Positions 1-6,560 of a DNA stretch of 8,938 nt are shown here, piece after piece (the first letter of the stretch is position 1; every line of letters begins with the position of its first letter). A program made the position numbers and the translations under genes. The notes below the pieces were generated by a model. It did not search any database and was not told where the DNA came from. It worked only from the letters and a program-made list of their open reading frames with translations. Origin of the DNA: Desulfobacterales bacterium (GTDB lineage: Bacteria > Desulfobacterota > Desulfobacteria > Desulfobacterales > UBA11574); assembly GCA_030601485.1 (NCBI GenBank), contig JAUVTO010000067.1, positions 1 to 8,938 on the forward strand, in the 5' to 3' direction.

Positions 1-56
1 CGTTTCGATTTATAGTAAAACAAAGAAACAGATGTCCTAAACTCAAAGGGATTATA

Positions 57-94
57 CCGGATGAGGCGGAATTGTTTTCTGCCGCCCCATCCGG
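57..94 (-). terminator. Stem-loop after the dehydrogenase gene
   Basis: A 13-bp inverted repeat (57-69 with 82-94, 12-nt loop) lies just past the stop codon of the minus-strand dehydrogenase gene. Read on the minus strand all 13 pairs form, one of them a G-U wobble; on the plus strand that pair is an A-C mismatch, so the structure suits the minus transcript. The stem is GC-rich (ccgg ends, ggcgg/ccgcc core). No clear U-run follows it (the next minus-strand bases are TATAATCCC), so it may be an imperfect intrinsic terminator or an RNA 3'-end stabiliser. Confidence 0.6.
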
Positions 95-101
95 CGTTTG
101 A

Positions 102-1196
102 TTAGTTTTTGCGAACGGCTTCAGCTATTGCATCACCAACCTCGGACGTGGTGCTGCCGCCGCCCATATCCCGGGTTCTTACCTGCCCGGCTGCCAGAAC
201 CGTTTTGACCGCAGTTCCGATATTTGCAGATGCCTGTTCTTCACCCAGATGTTCCAACATCATTCGGGCCGCCTCAATGGAAGCGATGGGGTTGATGACG
301 TTTTTGCCTTCGTATTTCGGCGCAGAACCGTGAATGGGCTCGAACATCGAGGGGTAGGTTTGTTCCGGATTGATATTTCCACCCGCGGCAAACCCCATTC
401 CTCCTTGGATCATGGCGCCAAGATCGGTGATGATGTCCCCGAACAGATTCGAGGCCACGACAACATCAAAATAATCGGGTTTTTTAACAAACCACATGGT
501 TATAGCATCCACTAGTGCCATTTCTGTCTTTACCATTGGAAAGTCTTTGGCCACCTCGTTGTAGATAGAATCCCAGAAAACCATGGAGTAGTTAAGGGCA
601 TTGGATTTAGTGCAGTTGGTGACCATACCCACATAACCGTTGTCTGGACACCCCTTGTTTCTCTTTTTGCACATTTCAAACGCATACCGGATGACGCGCT
701 CGCATCCCTTGTAAGTGAAGATTCCTGTCTGGATGGCAAACGCATCCGGTGTGCCCATTTTAAAGAAACCGCCCACAGAGGAATATTCGCCTTCGGTGTT
801 TTCCCGAATGACCAGTATGTCCAGATTCTCCGGGGTAGCAGTTTTCACCGGTGTGTATACGCCGGGATAGAGTTTGATGGGGCGAAGGTTGGCATACTGG
901 TCAAAGCCTTTGCGGATATCCAGCAGCAGTTTGAGCGAGATGTGATCAGGAACTTTATTGGCATCGCCAATGCAGCCCAGATAGATCGCATCAAAATCTT
1001 TCAGGGTATCGAGCATATTGCCCGGGTTCATGATCCCGTGTTTCAGGTAATAATCACATCCCCAGTCAAAATGTTCATATTGCACGCAAAATCCGTATTT
1101 TTCAGCCGTAACATCGAGAACTTTCAGGGCTTCACGGGTAATTTCTTTGCCGACCCCGTCACCGGGGATGACGCCTATGTTGTAAGTTGTACTCAT
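102..1196 (-). CDS. Tartrate/D-malate/isopropylmalate-type decarboxylating dehydrogenase
   Basis: This is a 364-residue cytoplasmic enzyme of the isocitrate/isopropylmalate dehydrogenase superfamily. Members oxidise a 2R-hydroxyacid with NAD(P)+ and usually decarboxylate it, using Mg2+ or Mn2+. Visible motifs are the N-terminal IPGDGVGKE (about 10-18), substrate-binding arginines in DIRKGFDQY and NLRP (R95, R105), RENTEGEYSS (131-140), the catalytic lysine in TKSN (K197), metal aspartates in NLFGDIITDLG (D254, D258) and HGSAP (289-293). PDHISL and FDQYxNLRP are closest to the tartrate dehydrogenase/D-malate dehydrogenase branch (TtuC/DmlA) as I remember it. HGSAP is followed by Lys-Tyr, the pair used by NADP-dependent isocitrate dehydrogenase, instead of the Asp typical of NAD enzymes. 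ATG at 1196 is preferred over the adjacent TTG at 1199, because AAGGAG lies 9 nt before the ATG. It is divergent from the lacI-type gene and has its own operator-controlled promoter. The substrate is not certain; 3-isopropylmalate is less likely, as no leu genes are nearby. Confidence 0.88.
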   Translation of the reverse strand: MSTTYNIGVIPGDGVGKEITREALKVLDVTAEKYGFCVQYEHFDWGCDYYLKHGIMNPGNMLDTLKDFDAIYLGCIGDANKVPDHISLKLLLDIRKGFDQYANLRPIKLYPGVYTPVKTATPENLDILVIRENTEGEYSSVGGFFKMGTPDAFAIQTGIFTYKGCERVIRYAFEMCKKRNKGCPDNGYVGMVTNCTKSNALNYSMVFWDSIYNEVAKDFPMVKTEMALVDAITMWFVKKPDYFDVVVASNLFGDIITDLGAMIQGGMGFAAGGNINPEQTYPSMFEPIHGSAPKYEGKNVINPIASIEAARMMLEHLGEEQASANIGTAVKTVLAAGQVRTRDMGGGSTTSEVGDAIAEAVRKN

Positions 1197-1340
1197 CAAT
1201 TCATTCTCCTTCTTAGAATCGTAATCAATCCGGTTTGCAACTCATTTCGCCGAACAGAACCCTGAACGGCAGGTAATATAACTTGCGGTGTGCGGAGTCG
1301 GATGACGATGGTTATTTTTTGCCCATTAGATATGTAACAA

Positions 1341-1358
1341 TGCTTAAACATTTAAGCA
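1341..1358. promoter_or_regulatory. LacI-type operator at the dehydrogenase promoter
   Basis: TGCTTAAACATTTAAGCA is an inverted repeat with perfect 8-bp arms around a 2-nt centre. It matches the site at 3153-3170 at 15 of 18 positions. On the minus strand it begins 2 nt downstream of the -10 element, so it covers the expected transcription start, the usual place for a repressor site. The dyad length and AT-rich arms fit LacI-family operators, although the centre is CA and not the commonest CG. The lacI-type gene at 2093 is the obvious regulator; this is inference. Confidence 0.75.
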
Positions 1359-1360
1359 CT

Positions 1361-1388
1361 AAAATAGCGTTTTGCGTAAGCATGTCAA
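1361..1388 (-). promoter_or_regulatory. Sigma70-type promoter of the dehydrogenase gene
   Basis: Read on the minus strand, a perfect -35 TTGACA (1383-1388) is followed after 16 nt by TATTTT (1361-1366), which matches 4 of 6 in the -10 consensus. The palindromic operator starts 2 nt further on. This would give a leader of roughly 155 nt before the ATG at 1196. The tight promoter-operator arrangement supports both calls. Confidence 0.65.
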
Positions 1389-1648
1389 GCTTTTTTGGAG
1401 CATACAGTGAAAAAAATAAAATGAATGGGGTTGGGAATGAAAAAACGCCTCATTAAATCTATATAAATATAATAGATGATAGTCTCGTAAAAAGTCAGAC
1501 ATCTGTCATTTTTTTAATTTTTAACCTAATAGTTTCAATGAATTACGAGCGCAGATCTTTAAAATGTTGCCTTTTAACGATTGCATCAATAGATAATAAG
1601 CAAAAGTGAGGGCCATTTGAAAAATATGCTCAGCCCGGAGAAAAGAGC

Positions 1649-1677
1649 TTGACATGAGTAAAAAATATTTTTAAATT
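1649..1677 (+). promoter_or_regulatory. Sigma70-type promoter ahead of the ald remnant
   Basis: TTGACA (1649-1654) is separated by 17 nt from TAAATT (1672-1677, 4 of 6 matches to the -10 consensus). A degenerate copy of the operator follows at once. The layout mirrors the dehydrogenase promoter. The first recognisable coding sequence downstream is the broken alanine dehydrogenase fragment, so this may be the surviving promoter of that lost gene. It could still give a long (about 400 nt) leader to the lacI-type gene. Confidence 0.45.
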
Positions 1678-1693
1678 AGTTAAACGTTAAAGC
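1678..1693. promoter_or_regulatory. Degenerate LacI-type operator
   Basis: AGTTAAACGTTAAAGC aligns without gaps to the core of the 3153 operator (GCTTAAACGATTAAGC) at 11 of 16 positions and keeps the central CG. Its dyad is imperfect. It abuts the -10 element of the promoter at 1649-1677, so its position fits a repressor site. It may be weak or decayed. Confidence 0.4.
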
Positions 1694-1784
1694 TATTATA
1701 TTGTTCAGAGAAGATGTTTTTCGATTCTCCTTTGGGTAAATTGTGAGCCGGATAAAAATCAACAAGGAAAAACATTTATCATGA

Positions 1785-1948
1785 TCAATTGCATTTGAGA
1801 CGATCGAAAAGGGACGAACCCTGCCGTGTCTGGCCCCGATTAGTGAAATCGCCGGACGCATGTCCATCCAATGCGGTGCAGCGTTTTTGCAGATCAACAA
1901 CGGCGGCAGGCTCACGGAATTGATAGTGTAGAGCCAAAGGATGTTCTG
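1785..1948 (+). pseudogene. ald: Alanine dehydrogenase fragment (remnant)
   Basis: Reading from 1785 gives 42 codons that end in GGR at 1910 and include IAFET and LAPISEIAGRMSIQCGAAFL. I recognise this as the conserved segment of alanine dehydrogenase around residues 115-155 (family pattern IAYET...LLxPMSEVAGRMSxQxGAxFLE...GG). A TGA (1782-1784) sits just upstream in frame and no start codon is available. A shift of frame then gives GIDSVEPKDVL (1916-1948), which resembles the family's GGVPGVEPAKVL stretch; this fits a deletion of about 10 nt in between, but is less certain than the first part. The N-terminal third and the whole nucleotide-binding C-terminal half are missing. Intact alanine dehydrogenase (about 370 residues) converts alanine to pyruvate, ammonia and NADH. 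It would suit the pyruvate-type aminotransferase encoded at 6561. Confidence 0.72.
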
Positions 1949-2002
1949 TAAAGCTAATATAAAGGCAGAGAGTGACCGGGACGAAATGACCACGTCAATG
2001 AT

Positions 2003-2031
2003 TTGACAAGTGTTTTATTATTGCCGATAAA
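2003..2031 (+). promoter_or_regulatory. Sigma70-type promoter of the lacI-type gene
   Basis: TTGACA (2003-2008) is followed after 17 nt by GATAAA (2026-2031, 4 of 6 matches). Transcription would start near 2038 and give a leader of about 55 nt before the ATG at 2093. It is better placed than the promoter at 1649. No full operator copy overlaps it, so strong autoregulation is not evident here. Confidence 0.55.
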
Positions 2032-2092
2032 CAAGTGCGGCTCGTTGAATATCCGGTATCAGGTTCGGGAAACGCATGCCGGGAAATATCAT

Positions 2093-3133
2093 ATGATAAA
2101 AAAAGTCACGATAAAAGATATCGCCAGGATTGCCGGGGTCACCCCGGCGACGGTATCCATGGCACTCAATAACCGGCCCCGTATCGGTGCGGAAACCCGT
2201 AAAAAAATTATTAAAATCGCGGGGGAGCTCGACTACCAGCCCGATCTTCTTGCACGCAGTCTCATCTGCAGGAAAAGTTACACCATCGGTCTGGTCATCA
2301 CCAATATCGCCGATCCGTTTTTTCCGGAGCTGGCGCAGGGAATCGAGGAAAAAGCCGACGAACTGGGATACAGCGTGATCATTTGCAACATGAACCGAAG
2401 TATGCGGACGGTGGGCGAACGGATCGAAACGCTCAGAGGTAAGGGCGTGGACGGGATCATTTGTGCAACCGCACTGGTGGATGATTCTCCCATTCGAAAA
2501 CTGGTGGATGACCACTTCCCGTTTGTGCTGCTCAACCGCCGGCACTATGATCCGGATCTGTCCAACAAGATCGATTATGTGGTGCTAAATAATTTTTCAG
2601 GCGGATACAGCGTGGTCAAACATCTTTACCGTCTGGGGCATAACCGCATCGCGCAATTGGCGGGTCATTTTAAGGCCTCTACGGTCATAGAACGAAACAA
2701 AGGGGCGTTGCAGGCCATGAAAGACTGCGGCATCAAACAGACCCCCCGGCTGACGATCGGATGCGAATATTCGTTTGAGCAGGCCTACGATGCCGCAAAG
2801 AAACTGCTGAAAATGAAAAGACCGCCTACGGCCATATTTTCCCATGACGACTATATGGCACTTGGGGCGCGCGAAGCCGTTCTTGAAATGGGGCTAAGAA
2901 TTCCGGAGGACATTGCGCTGGTGGGATTTGACGATATTAACACCGCGTCGCTGACCGGTATCGATCTTACCACGATCAGCCAGAAAAAGTATGAAATGGG
3001 GGAACTCGGCGTCAAGATACTGGTGGAAAAACTTGAAAAGGCAGTGCCCCAGCTGGTAAATCATGTGGTGTTAAAAGACCGAATGGTGATCCGAAAGTCC
3101 TGTGGGTACCACTTGACCGGGTATGTTCGATAG
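2093..3133 (+). CDS. LacI-family transcriptional repressor
   Basis: This 346-residue DNA-binding protein has the usual length and order of the LacI/GalR family. The helix-turn-helix (about 5-26) shows VTIKDIARIAGVTPATVSMA, the hinge helix region has PDLLARSL (50-57), and a periplasmic-binding-protein-like sensor domain follows. Family marks are IGLVITNIADPFFPEL (65-80), HLYRLGHNRIAQLAG, FSHDDYMALGAREA and IPEDIALVGFDDI. The hinge Leu that inserts at a central CpG in LacI-type complexes fits the CG centre of the 3153 operator. ATG 2093 is chosen because the domain starts right there, with GGGA 9 nt upstream; an in-frame TTG at 2003 would add 30 residues with no family similarity. The gene lies between the two good operator copies, so it probably represses both the dehydrogenase gene and the transporter operon. 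The effector is unknown; by analogy it is the imported compound or a metabolite of it. Confidence 0.93.
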   Translation: MIKKVTIKDIARIAGVTPATVSMALNNRPRIGAETRKKIIKIAGELDYQPDLLARSLICRKSYTIGLVITNIADPFFPELAQGIEEKADELGYSVIICNMNRSMRTVGERIETLRGKGVDGIICATALVDDSPIRKLVDDHFPFVLLNRRHYDPDLSNKIDYVVLNNFSGGYSVVKHLYRLGHNRIAQLAGHFKASTVIERNKGALQAMKDCGIKQTPRLTIGCEYSFEQAYDAAKKLLKMKRPPTAIFSHDDYMALGAREAVLEMGLRIPEDIALVGFDDINTASLTGIDLTTISQKKYEMGELGVKILVEKLEKAVPQLVNHVVLKDRMVIRKSCGYHLTGYVR

Positions 3134-3152
3134 GGAGTATTTTTTTATCTGA

Positions 3153-3170
3153 TGCTTAAACGATTAAGCG
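3153..3170. promoter_or_regulatory. LacI-type operator ahead of the TRAP operon
   Basis: TGCTTAAACGATTAAGCG has 6-bp arms GCTTAA/TTAAGC around ACGA with a central CG, typical of LacI-family sites. It is 15 of 18 identical to the operator at 1341-1358. It lies 20 nt past the repressor gene and about 250 nt before dctP. The promoter it acts on is less clear: TTGACC (3113-3118) and TATTTT (3138-3143) are spaced 19 nt apart, and TTGGAC (3220-3225) with TATCTT (3242-3247) is another weak option. Confidence 0.75.
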
Positions 3171-3423
3171 ATTTAAGATTTAAAAATCCCGGAAGCACCA
3201 TAATTTTACAAACGTATCCTTGGACGGTCATTGTGTCGAGATATCTTATCTGCTGATAAGTTAGTGACTATAAAAAGAATATTAAAATATCAAAGGAGGT
3301 GATAAACGGATTTAAACGTTATGTTATTTTGCCAACCGTATTGGTAAAAGCAGAGCAGGCCAGACAGGACCGTCCCTGTATGTAGGGATCAACCGTAAAC
3401 TCTACTCGAAAGGAGAATGTTTT
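3171..3423 (+). promoter_or_regulatory. Leader region of the TRAP operon
   Basis: This AT-rich stretch lies between the operator and dctP. It contains weak promoter-like elements (see the operator entry) and an unusually strong ribosome-binding-like sequence at 3292-3303. The last part carries the true dctP ribosome-binding site, AAAGGAG at 3409-3415, 8 nt before the ATG. I see no recognisable gene, and no clear intrinsic terminator for the repressor gene, so read-through from it into dctP is possible. Confidence 0.4.
3292..3303 (+). promoter_or_regulatory. Orphan near-perfect Shine-Dalgarno sequence
   Basis: AAAGGAGGTGAT matches almost the whole anti-Shine-Dalgarno tail of 16S rRNA, yet no ATG, GTG or TTG lies 5-10 nt downstream. 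The nearest ATG (3321) is 20 nt past GGAGG and opens only 8 codons. A frame through GTG 3299 and ATA 3302 stays open to a TAG at 3383-3385 (27-28 codons). It may drive a leader peptide from a rare start, or be the scar of a lost start codon. Confidence 0.45.
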
Positions 3424-4446
3424 ATGAAAACGACAGCAAGATTCACCCTCATTATTTCAATCGTTGTGTCGATGTGTCTAATCACTTTTGCAGGTTCAGC
3501 CTTGGCGGTCAAAAAGCAAGGTGACAAGGTGATCCTTAAGCTGGCGCATGTGAATCCGCCGGGAAGTCCAACGGATATGGCCGCGAAAAAATTTGTGGAG
3601 CTGGTGGCCAAGGGAACCGACGGCAAAGTTGTTATCAAAATTTTCTCGAATGAACAGTTGGGCACGGAAAAAGCAGCGCTGGAGAGCGTGATGCTGGGAG
3701 CCATTGACTGCTCCCTGAACGATGCAGCATATCTCGCAGACCTTTACCCCCCCATGGGCGTTCTTGATTTTCCTTATACTTATATAGACTTTGATCATTA
3801 TGAAAAAATGGTTCTATCTGACGTTTTTCAGGAGCTTTCCGCCGCCATGGACAAGGAAGTCGGCCTCAAGGTCATCGCTCCGTTCCTGTTTGGTCGTCGG
3901 ATGCTTTGCTCCAACAAACCGATTTATACGCCTGCCGATGCCAAAGGCGTAAAGATCCGAACTCCCGGTTCCGAACTGGCCATGGAAAACGCTCGGGTTC
4001 TTGGAGGCGTTCCCACCACCATTTCCTACACCGAAGCCTACATGGGCCTTAAACAGGGAGTTGCCGATGCGGCGGAAAATCCCTTTACCGGTATCTACGA
4101 TATGAAATGGTACGAAGTGACCAAATATCTCGTGGTCACAGAACATGTCTGGAACAACGAAATTCTCAGCATCAGCAATAAAGCCTGGAAAGCCATGACG
4201 GCCGACCAGCGGAAGGTATTCGCCAAGGCTGGTATTGAAGCGGCCATGTATCGAATAATAATCCAGAAGGAACTCGAGGACCAGAGAGTCAATGATCTCA
4301 GGAACCTGGGCATGCATGTCATCTATCCCGCTTCCCTGGATCCGTTTCGCAGCATTGCCGCCGATATTGAGAAAAAATACCGGGACAAATACAAATCCTC
4401 TGACTGGGGAACTTGGCATGACCGTGTCATTGGACTGGCCAAATAG
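3424..4446 (+). CDS. dctP: TRAP transporter substrate-binding protein DctP
   Basis: This 340-residue periplasmic protein captures an organic acid and delivers it to the DctQM permease. Residues 1-28 form a Sec signal peptide: MKTTAR, a hydrophobic core at 8-23, and SALA before the predicted cut after A28. The mature protein has the DctP-family pattern: ILKLAHVNPPGSP near the start, FVELVAKGTDGKVVIKIF, NEQLGTEKAALESVMLGAID, FLFGRRM (arginines at 158-159), GVKIRTPGSE with R179 in the place of the carboxylate-binding arginine, and GVADAAENP (near 212-220). The conserved arginine implies a carboxylate, or possibly sulfonate, ligand; the exact ligand cannot be read. The start is supported by AAAGGAG 8 nt upstream. 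It is the first gene of the probable dctP-dctQ-dctM-aminotransferase operon, behind the 3153 operator. A 192-nt gap with hairpins separates it from dctQ, which would allow higher expression of the binding protein. Confidence 0.93.
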   Translation: MKTTARFTLIISIVVSMCLITFAGSALAVKKQGDKVILKLAHVNPPGSPTDMAAKKFVELVAKGTDGKVVIKIFSNEQLGTEKAALESVMLGAIDCSLNDAAYLADLYPPMGVLDFPYTYIDFDHYEKMVLSDVFQELSAAMDKEVGLKVIAPFLFGRRMLCSNKPIYTPADAKGVKIRTPGSELAMENARVLGGVPTTISYTEAYMGLKQGVADAAENPFTGIYDMKWYEVTKYLVVTEHVWNNEILSISNKAWKAMTADQRKVFAKAGIEAAMYRIIIQKELEDQRVNDLRNLGMHVIYPASLDPFRSIAADIEKKYRDKYKSSDWGTWHDRVIGLAK

Positions 4447-4466
4447 TACGGCACATACGGCTGTCT

Positions 4467-4490
4467 GAGTCTGGAGCATTGCCCGGACTC
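4467..4490 (+). other. Stem-loop after dctP
   Basis: GAGTCTGG (4467-4474) pairs with CCGGACTC (4483-4490) over 8 bp including one G-U pair, with an 8-nt loop. It begins 20 nt after the dctP stop. There is no T-run after it, so it is more likely an RNA stabiliser or partial attenuator than a full terminator. Confidence 0.45.
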
Positions 4491-4547
4491 TCCGTTTGAT
4501 TGTCTGTTAGGCCGGTCATTCCACATACATTGGGACGTTTCGTTGCT

Positions 4548-4570
4548 CCGGTTCTGTTTTGCTGGACCGG
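4548..4570 (+). other. Second stem-loop in the dctP-dctQ gap
   Basis: CCGGTTC (4548-4554) pairs with GGACCGG (4564-4570), 7 bp with one G-U pair and a 9-nt loop. Together with the stem at 4467-4490 it makes the 192-nt gap between dctP and dctQ structured. Nothing protein-coding is recognised in the gap. Confidence 0.35.
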
Positions 4571-4638
4571 GGCAGCGGAAAACACCCCAAACCATACCGA
4601 CCTGAAACACATTAACAATATAAACTGAGAGAAGTTCC

Positions 4639-5142
4639 ATGATTATTAAGAAATTTCTTAAAGGTGTGGATTCGGTTACGAATTTCTGGATTTCCTTTAC
4701 CCTGGCTGTCATGCTGGTGGTGATCCTCCTTGATATTATTTTGCGGGAAGTGTTCGGTAGCCCGCTCACCTGGCATCTGGAGATGTCCCAGTACTGCCTC
4801 ATCAACGTTGCCTACATCGGCGCTGCTGTCGCTCACCGGCACCGTAATCACATATCCATCAACCTGTTCACATCGATGCTTCCTCCAAAAAAGGAAGGAT
4901 ATGTCAATCTGATCGGCAAGGCCATCATCCTGCCGTTTATCTTCATCTTGGCATATTCGAGCTTCGAAATATTATTGAAAACCAAAGGCGTGACCCCATC
5001 CCTGAGACTGCCCAAATGGACATATTACTTTCCGATATTCGTCGGGTCCGTATGCCTCTGCATTTATTCCGTTTCCATGCTTATTCAGGATTTCCTGAAA
5101 ATCCGTAACGGCGTAAACACAGATTCAACATCCGGGGCCTAA
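4639..5142 (+). CDS. dctQ: TRAP transporter small permease DctQ
   Basis: This 167-residue inner-membrane protein has the four membrane segments expected of DctQ, at about 15-36, 49-66, 90-114 and 127-150. Family features are LDIILREVFGSPLTWHLEMSQ after the first segment and GAAVAHRHRNHISINLF (about 61-77), with the conserved histidine and ISI/IN element. It partners the large DctM subunit; transport is driven by an ion gradient (usually Na+) and depends on DctP. A weak ribosome-binding site, GAGAGAAG, lies 4 nt before the ATG. The C-terminal tail after residue 155 is short, hydrophilic and unremarkable. The order P-Q-M is the usual one, and QM are separate genes here, not fused. Confidence 0.92.
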   Translation: MIIKKFLKGVDSVTNFWISFTLAVMLVVILLDIILREVFGSPLTWHLEMSQYCLINVAYIGAAVAHRHRNHISINLFTSMLPPKKEGYVNLIGKAIILPFIFILAYSSFEILLKTKGVTPSLRLPKWTYYFPIFVGSVCLCIYSVSMLIQDFLKIRNGVNTDSTSGA

Positions 5143-5205
5143 GTCTGATCATAGTGTTTGCTGAACAGGAGATTTACCGGGTCTGAAAACCATGAGAGTT
5201 TAATT

Positions 5206-6483
5206 ATGCAGATTCTTTTATTAATGTGTCTTTTTTTGATTCTTATTTTAATCAATATACCGGTCGCATTCACGTTGCTGATCATTTCGTGCATCTACAT
5301 CTTATTGAATGACCTTCCGCTCGTGGTTGTCAGCCATATATTGACATCCTCAACGGACAGTTTTATTTTAACCGCTATTCCTCTTTTTATTCTCGCCGCG
5401 AATTTCATGCAGAGGGGGGATATCACCGACCGGATCATCGCCTTCTGCAAAACACTGGTGGGTCATGTGAGCGGCGGGTTGGCCCACGTCAACGTTTTAG
5501 CCAGCATGATTTTTTCCGGGATGTCTGGATCCGCCTTGGCCGATGCCGGGGGCCTCGGCATTGTCGAAGTGCAGATGATGCGGGACGGCGGATACGACGA
5601 CGAGTTTACCGCCGCAATTACCGCCGCTTCTTCCACCATCGGTCCAATCGTTCCGCCGAGTATTCCGCTAATTCTCTACGGGGCCCTTGCCCGGGAGTCG
5701 GTCGGAAAGCTTTTCCTGGGCGGCGCTATTCCCGGCATTCTAGTCGGAGTCGGGCTGATGATTCAGGCATATATACTGGCCAAGAAACGCAACTATCCTG
5801 TCAGCCCCCGTGCCGGTTTCAAACAGGTCGTCTATCATTGCGGGAAAGTATTTCTCCCCATGCTTACCCCGGTCATCATCCTCGGCGGCATTGGCATCGG
5901 GTATTTCACCCCGACCGAGGCCGCTGCGGTTGCCGCCATCTATGCTTTTATCCTCGGAAAGTTCGTTTACCGCGTCATGACCTGGACGGACGTGCTCAAA
6001 GCCCTGCTCGACACCGCCATTCTCACCGGCGTAGTCGTGTTCATTATGGCGATGGCTGGCCTGTGGTCCTGGATGATCACGAACGAAGAAATCGCCAAAA
6101 TGGCGGTCGCTTTCCTGACCTCGGTGTCTGAAAACCCGTATATCATGCTGTTTATGCTAAACATTATTCTACTTGGATTGGGGATGTTTATCGAGCCTCT
6201 GGCCATTATGATTATGGTGATTCCGGTGCTGTTGCCGATCTTGCACGCATACCATATTTCCACCCTGCACTACGGTGTGGTTATGACCTTGGCGCTGATG
6301 ATTGGGCTGATAACACCTCCCTTTGGAGAGTGCCTGTTCCTGTTGAGCGCCATCACCGGAATTCCGGTCAGCCGGGTGGCCAAAGCCACGGCCCCCTATC
6401 TGGTTTGTATGCTGGCGGTTCTTTTCATGATTACTTATATGCCGGGACTGGTTCTTTGGCTTCCGAATTTACTCATGCCCTGA
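5206..6483 (+). CDS. dctM: TRAP transporter large permease DctM
   Basis: This 425-residue protein is the transport channel of the TRAP system, with about 11-12 membrane segments, the normal DctM length. Recognised signatures are IPLFILAANFMQRGDITDR (58-76), FSGMSGSALADAGGLG (103-118), the hairpin motif TIGPIVPPSIPLILYG (144-159), YFTPTEAAAVAAIYA (233-247) and GLITPPFGECLF (367-378). These match the repeated transport-domain motifs of the family. ATG 5206 is chosen because the first membrane segment starts at once (MQILLLMC). A TTG frame extension to 5158 adds 16 polar residues without family similarity. The ribosome-binding site is weak (GAGAG about 9 nt upstream), so translation may be coupled to dctQ, which ends 63 nt upstream. 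The substrate is set mainly by DctP and is unknown. Confidence 0.94.
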   Translation: MQILLLMCLFLILILINIPVAFTLLIISCIYILLNDLPLVVVSHILTSSTDSFILTAIPLFILAANFMQRGDITDRIIAFCKTLVGHVSGGLAHVNVLASMIFSGMSGSALADAGGLGIVEVQMMRDGGYDDEFTAAITAASSTIGPIVPPSIPLILYGALARESVGKLFLGGAIPGILVGVGLMIQAYILAKKRNYPVSPRAGFKQVVYHCGKVFLPMLTPVIILGGIGIGYFTPTEAAAVAAIYAFILGKFVYRVMTWTDVLKALLDTAILTGVVVFIMAMAGLWSWMITNEEIAKMAVAFLTSVSENPYIMLFMLNIILLGLGMFIEPLAIMIMVIPVLLPILHAYHISTLHYGVVMTLALMIGLITPPFGECLFLLSAITGIPVSRVAKATAPYLVCMLAVLFMITYMPGLVLWLPNLLMP

Positions 6484-6560
6484 TTGGCGCCTGCGCATAT
6501 TAAATGATTTTGTTGGAATTTATTAATAATCTGCGCTACTATGAGAAAAGGAGTTCTAAA

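Noticed and set aside
1676..1993. 105-codon minus-strand open frame in the dehydrogenase-lacI gap
   Set aside because: It runs antisense through the promoter, the operator-like site and the ald remnant, has no recognisable family and is of odd composition. The plus-strand homology explains the region better.
2003..2092. N-terminal extension of the LacI-type protein from TTG 2003
   Set aside because: The TTG is part of a TTGACA -35 element, and the extra 30 residues precede a helix-turn-helix that normally begins at the N-terminus.
3309..3325. Third operator copy containing TTAAACGTTA
   Set aside because: Only about 8 of 16 positions match the operator core and there is no dyad beyond the centre; it shares ten bases with the 1678 site but is probably chance.
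4323..4805. 160-codon minus-strand open frame across the dctP-dctQ junction
   Set aside because: It is antisense to the end of dctP and the start of dctQ, with no recognisable domain; the plus-strand genes are certain.
5158..5205. Upstream TTG start for dctM
   Set aside because: It has no ribosome-binding site, and the added residues are polar and unlike DctM N-termini.
6504..6560. Upstream ATG start for the aminotransferase
   Set aside because: The AAGGAG site is placed for the ATG at 6561, and the additional residues are not conserved-looking.
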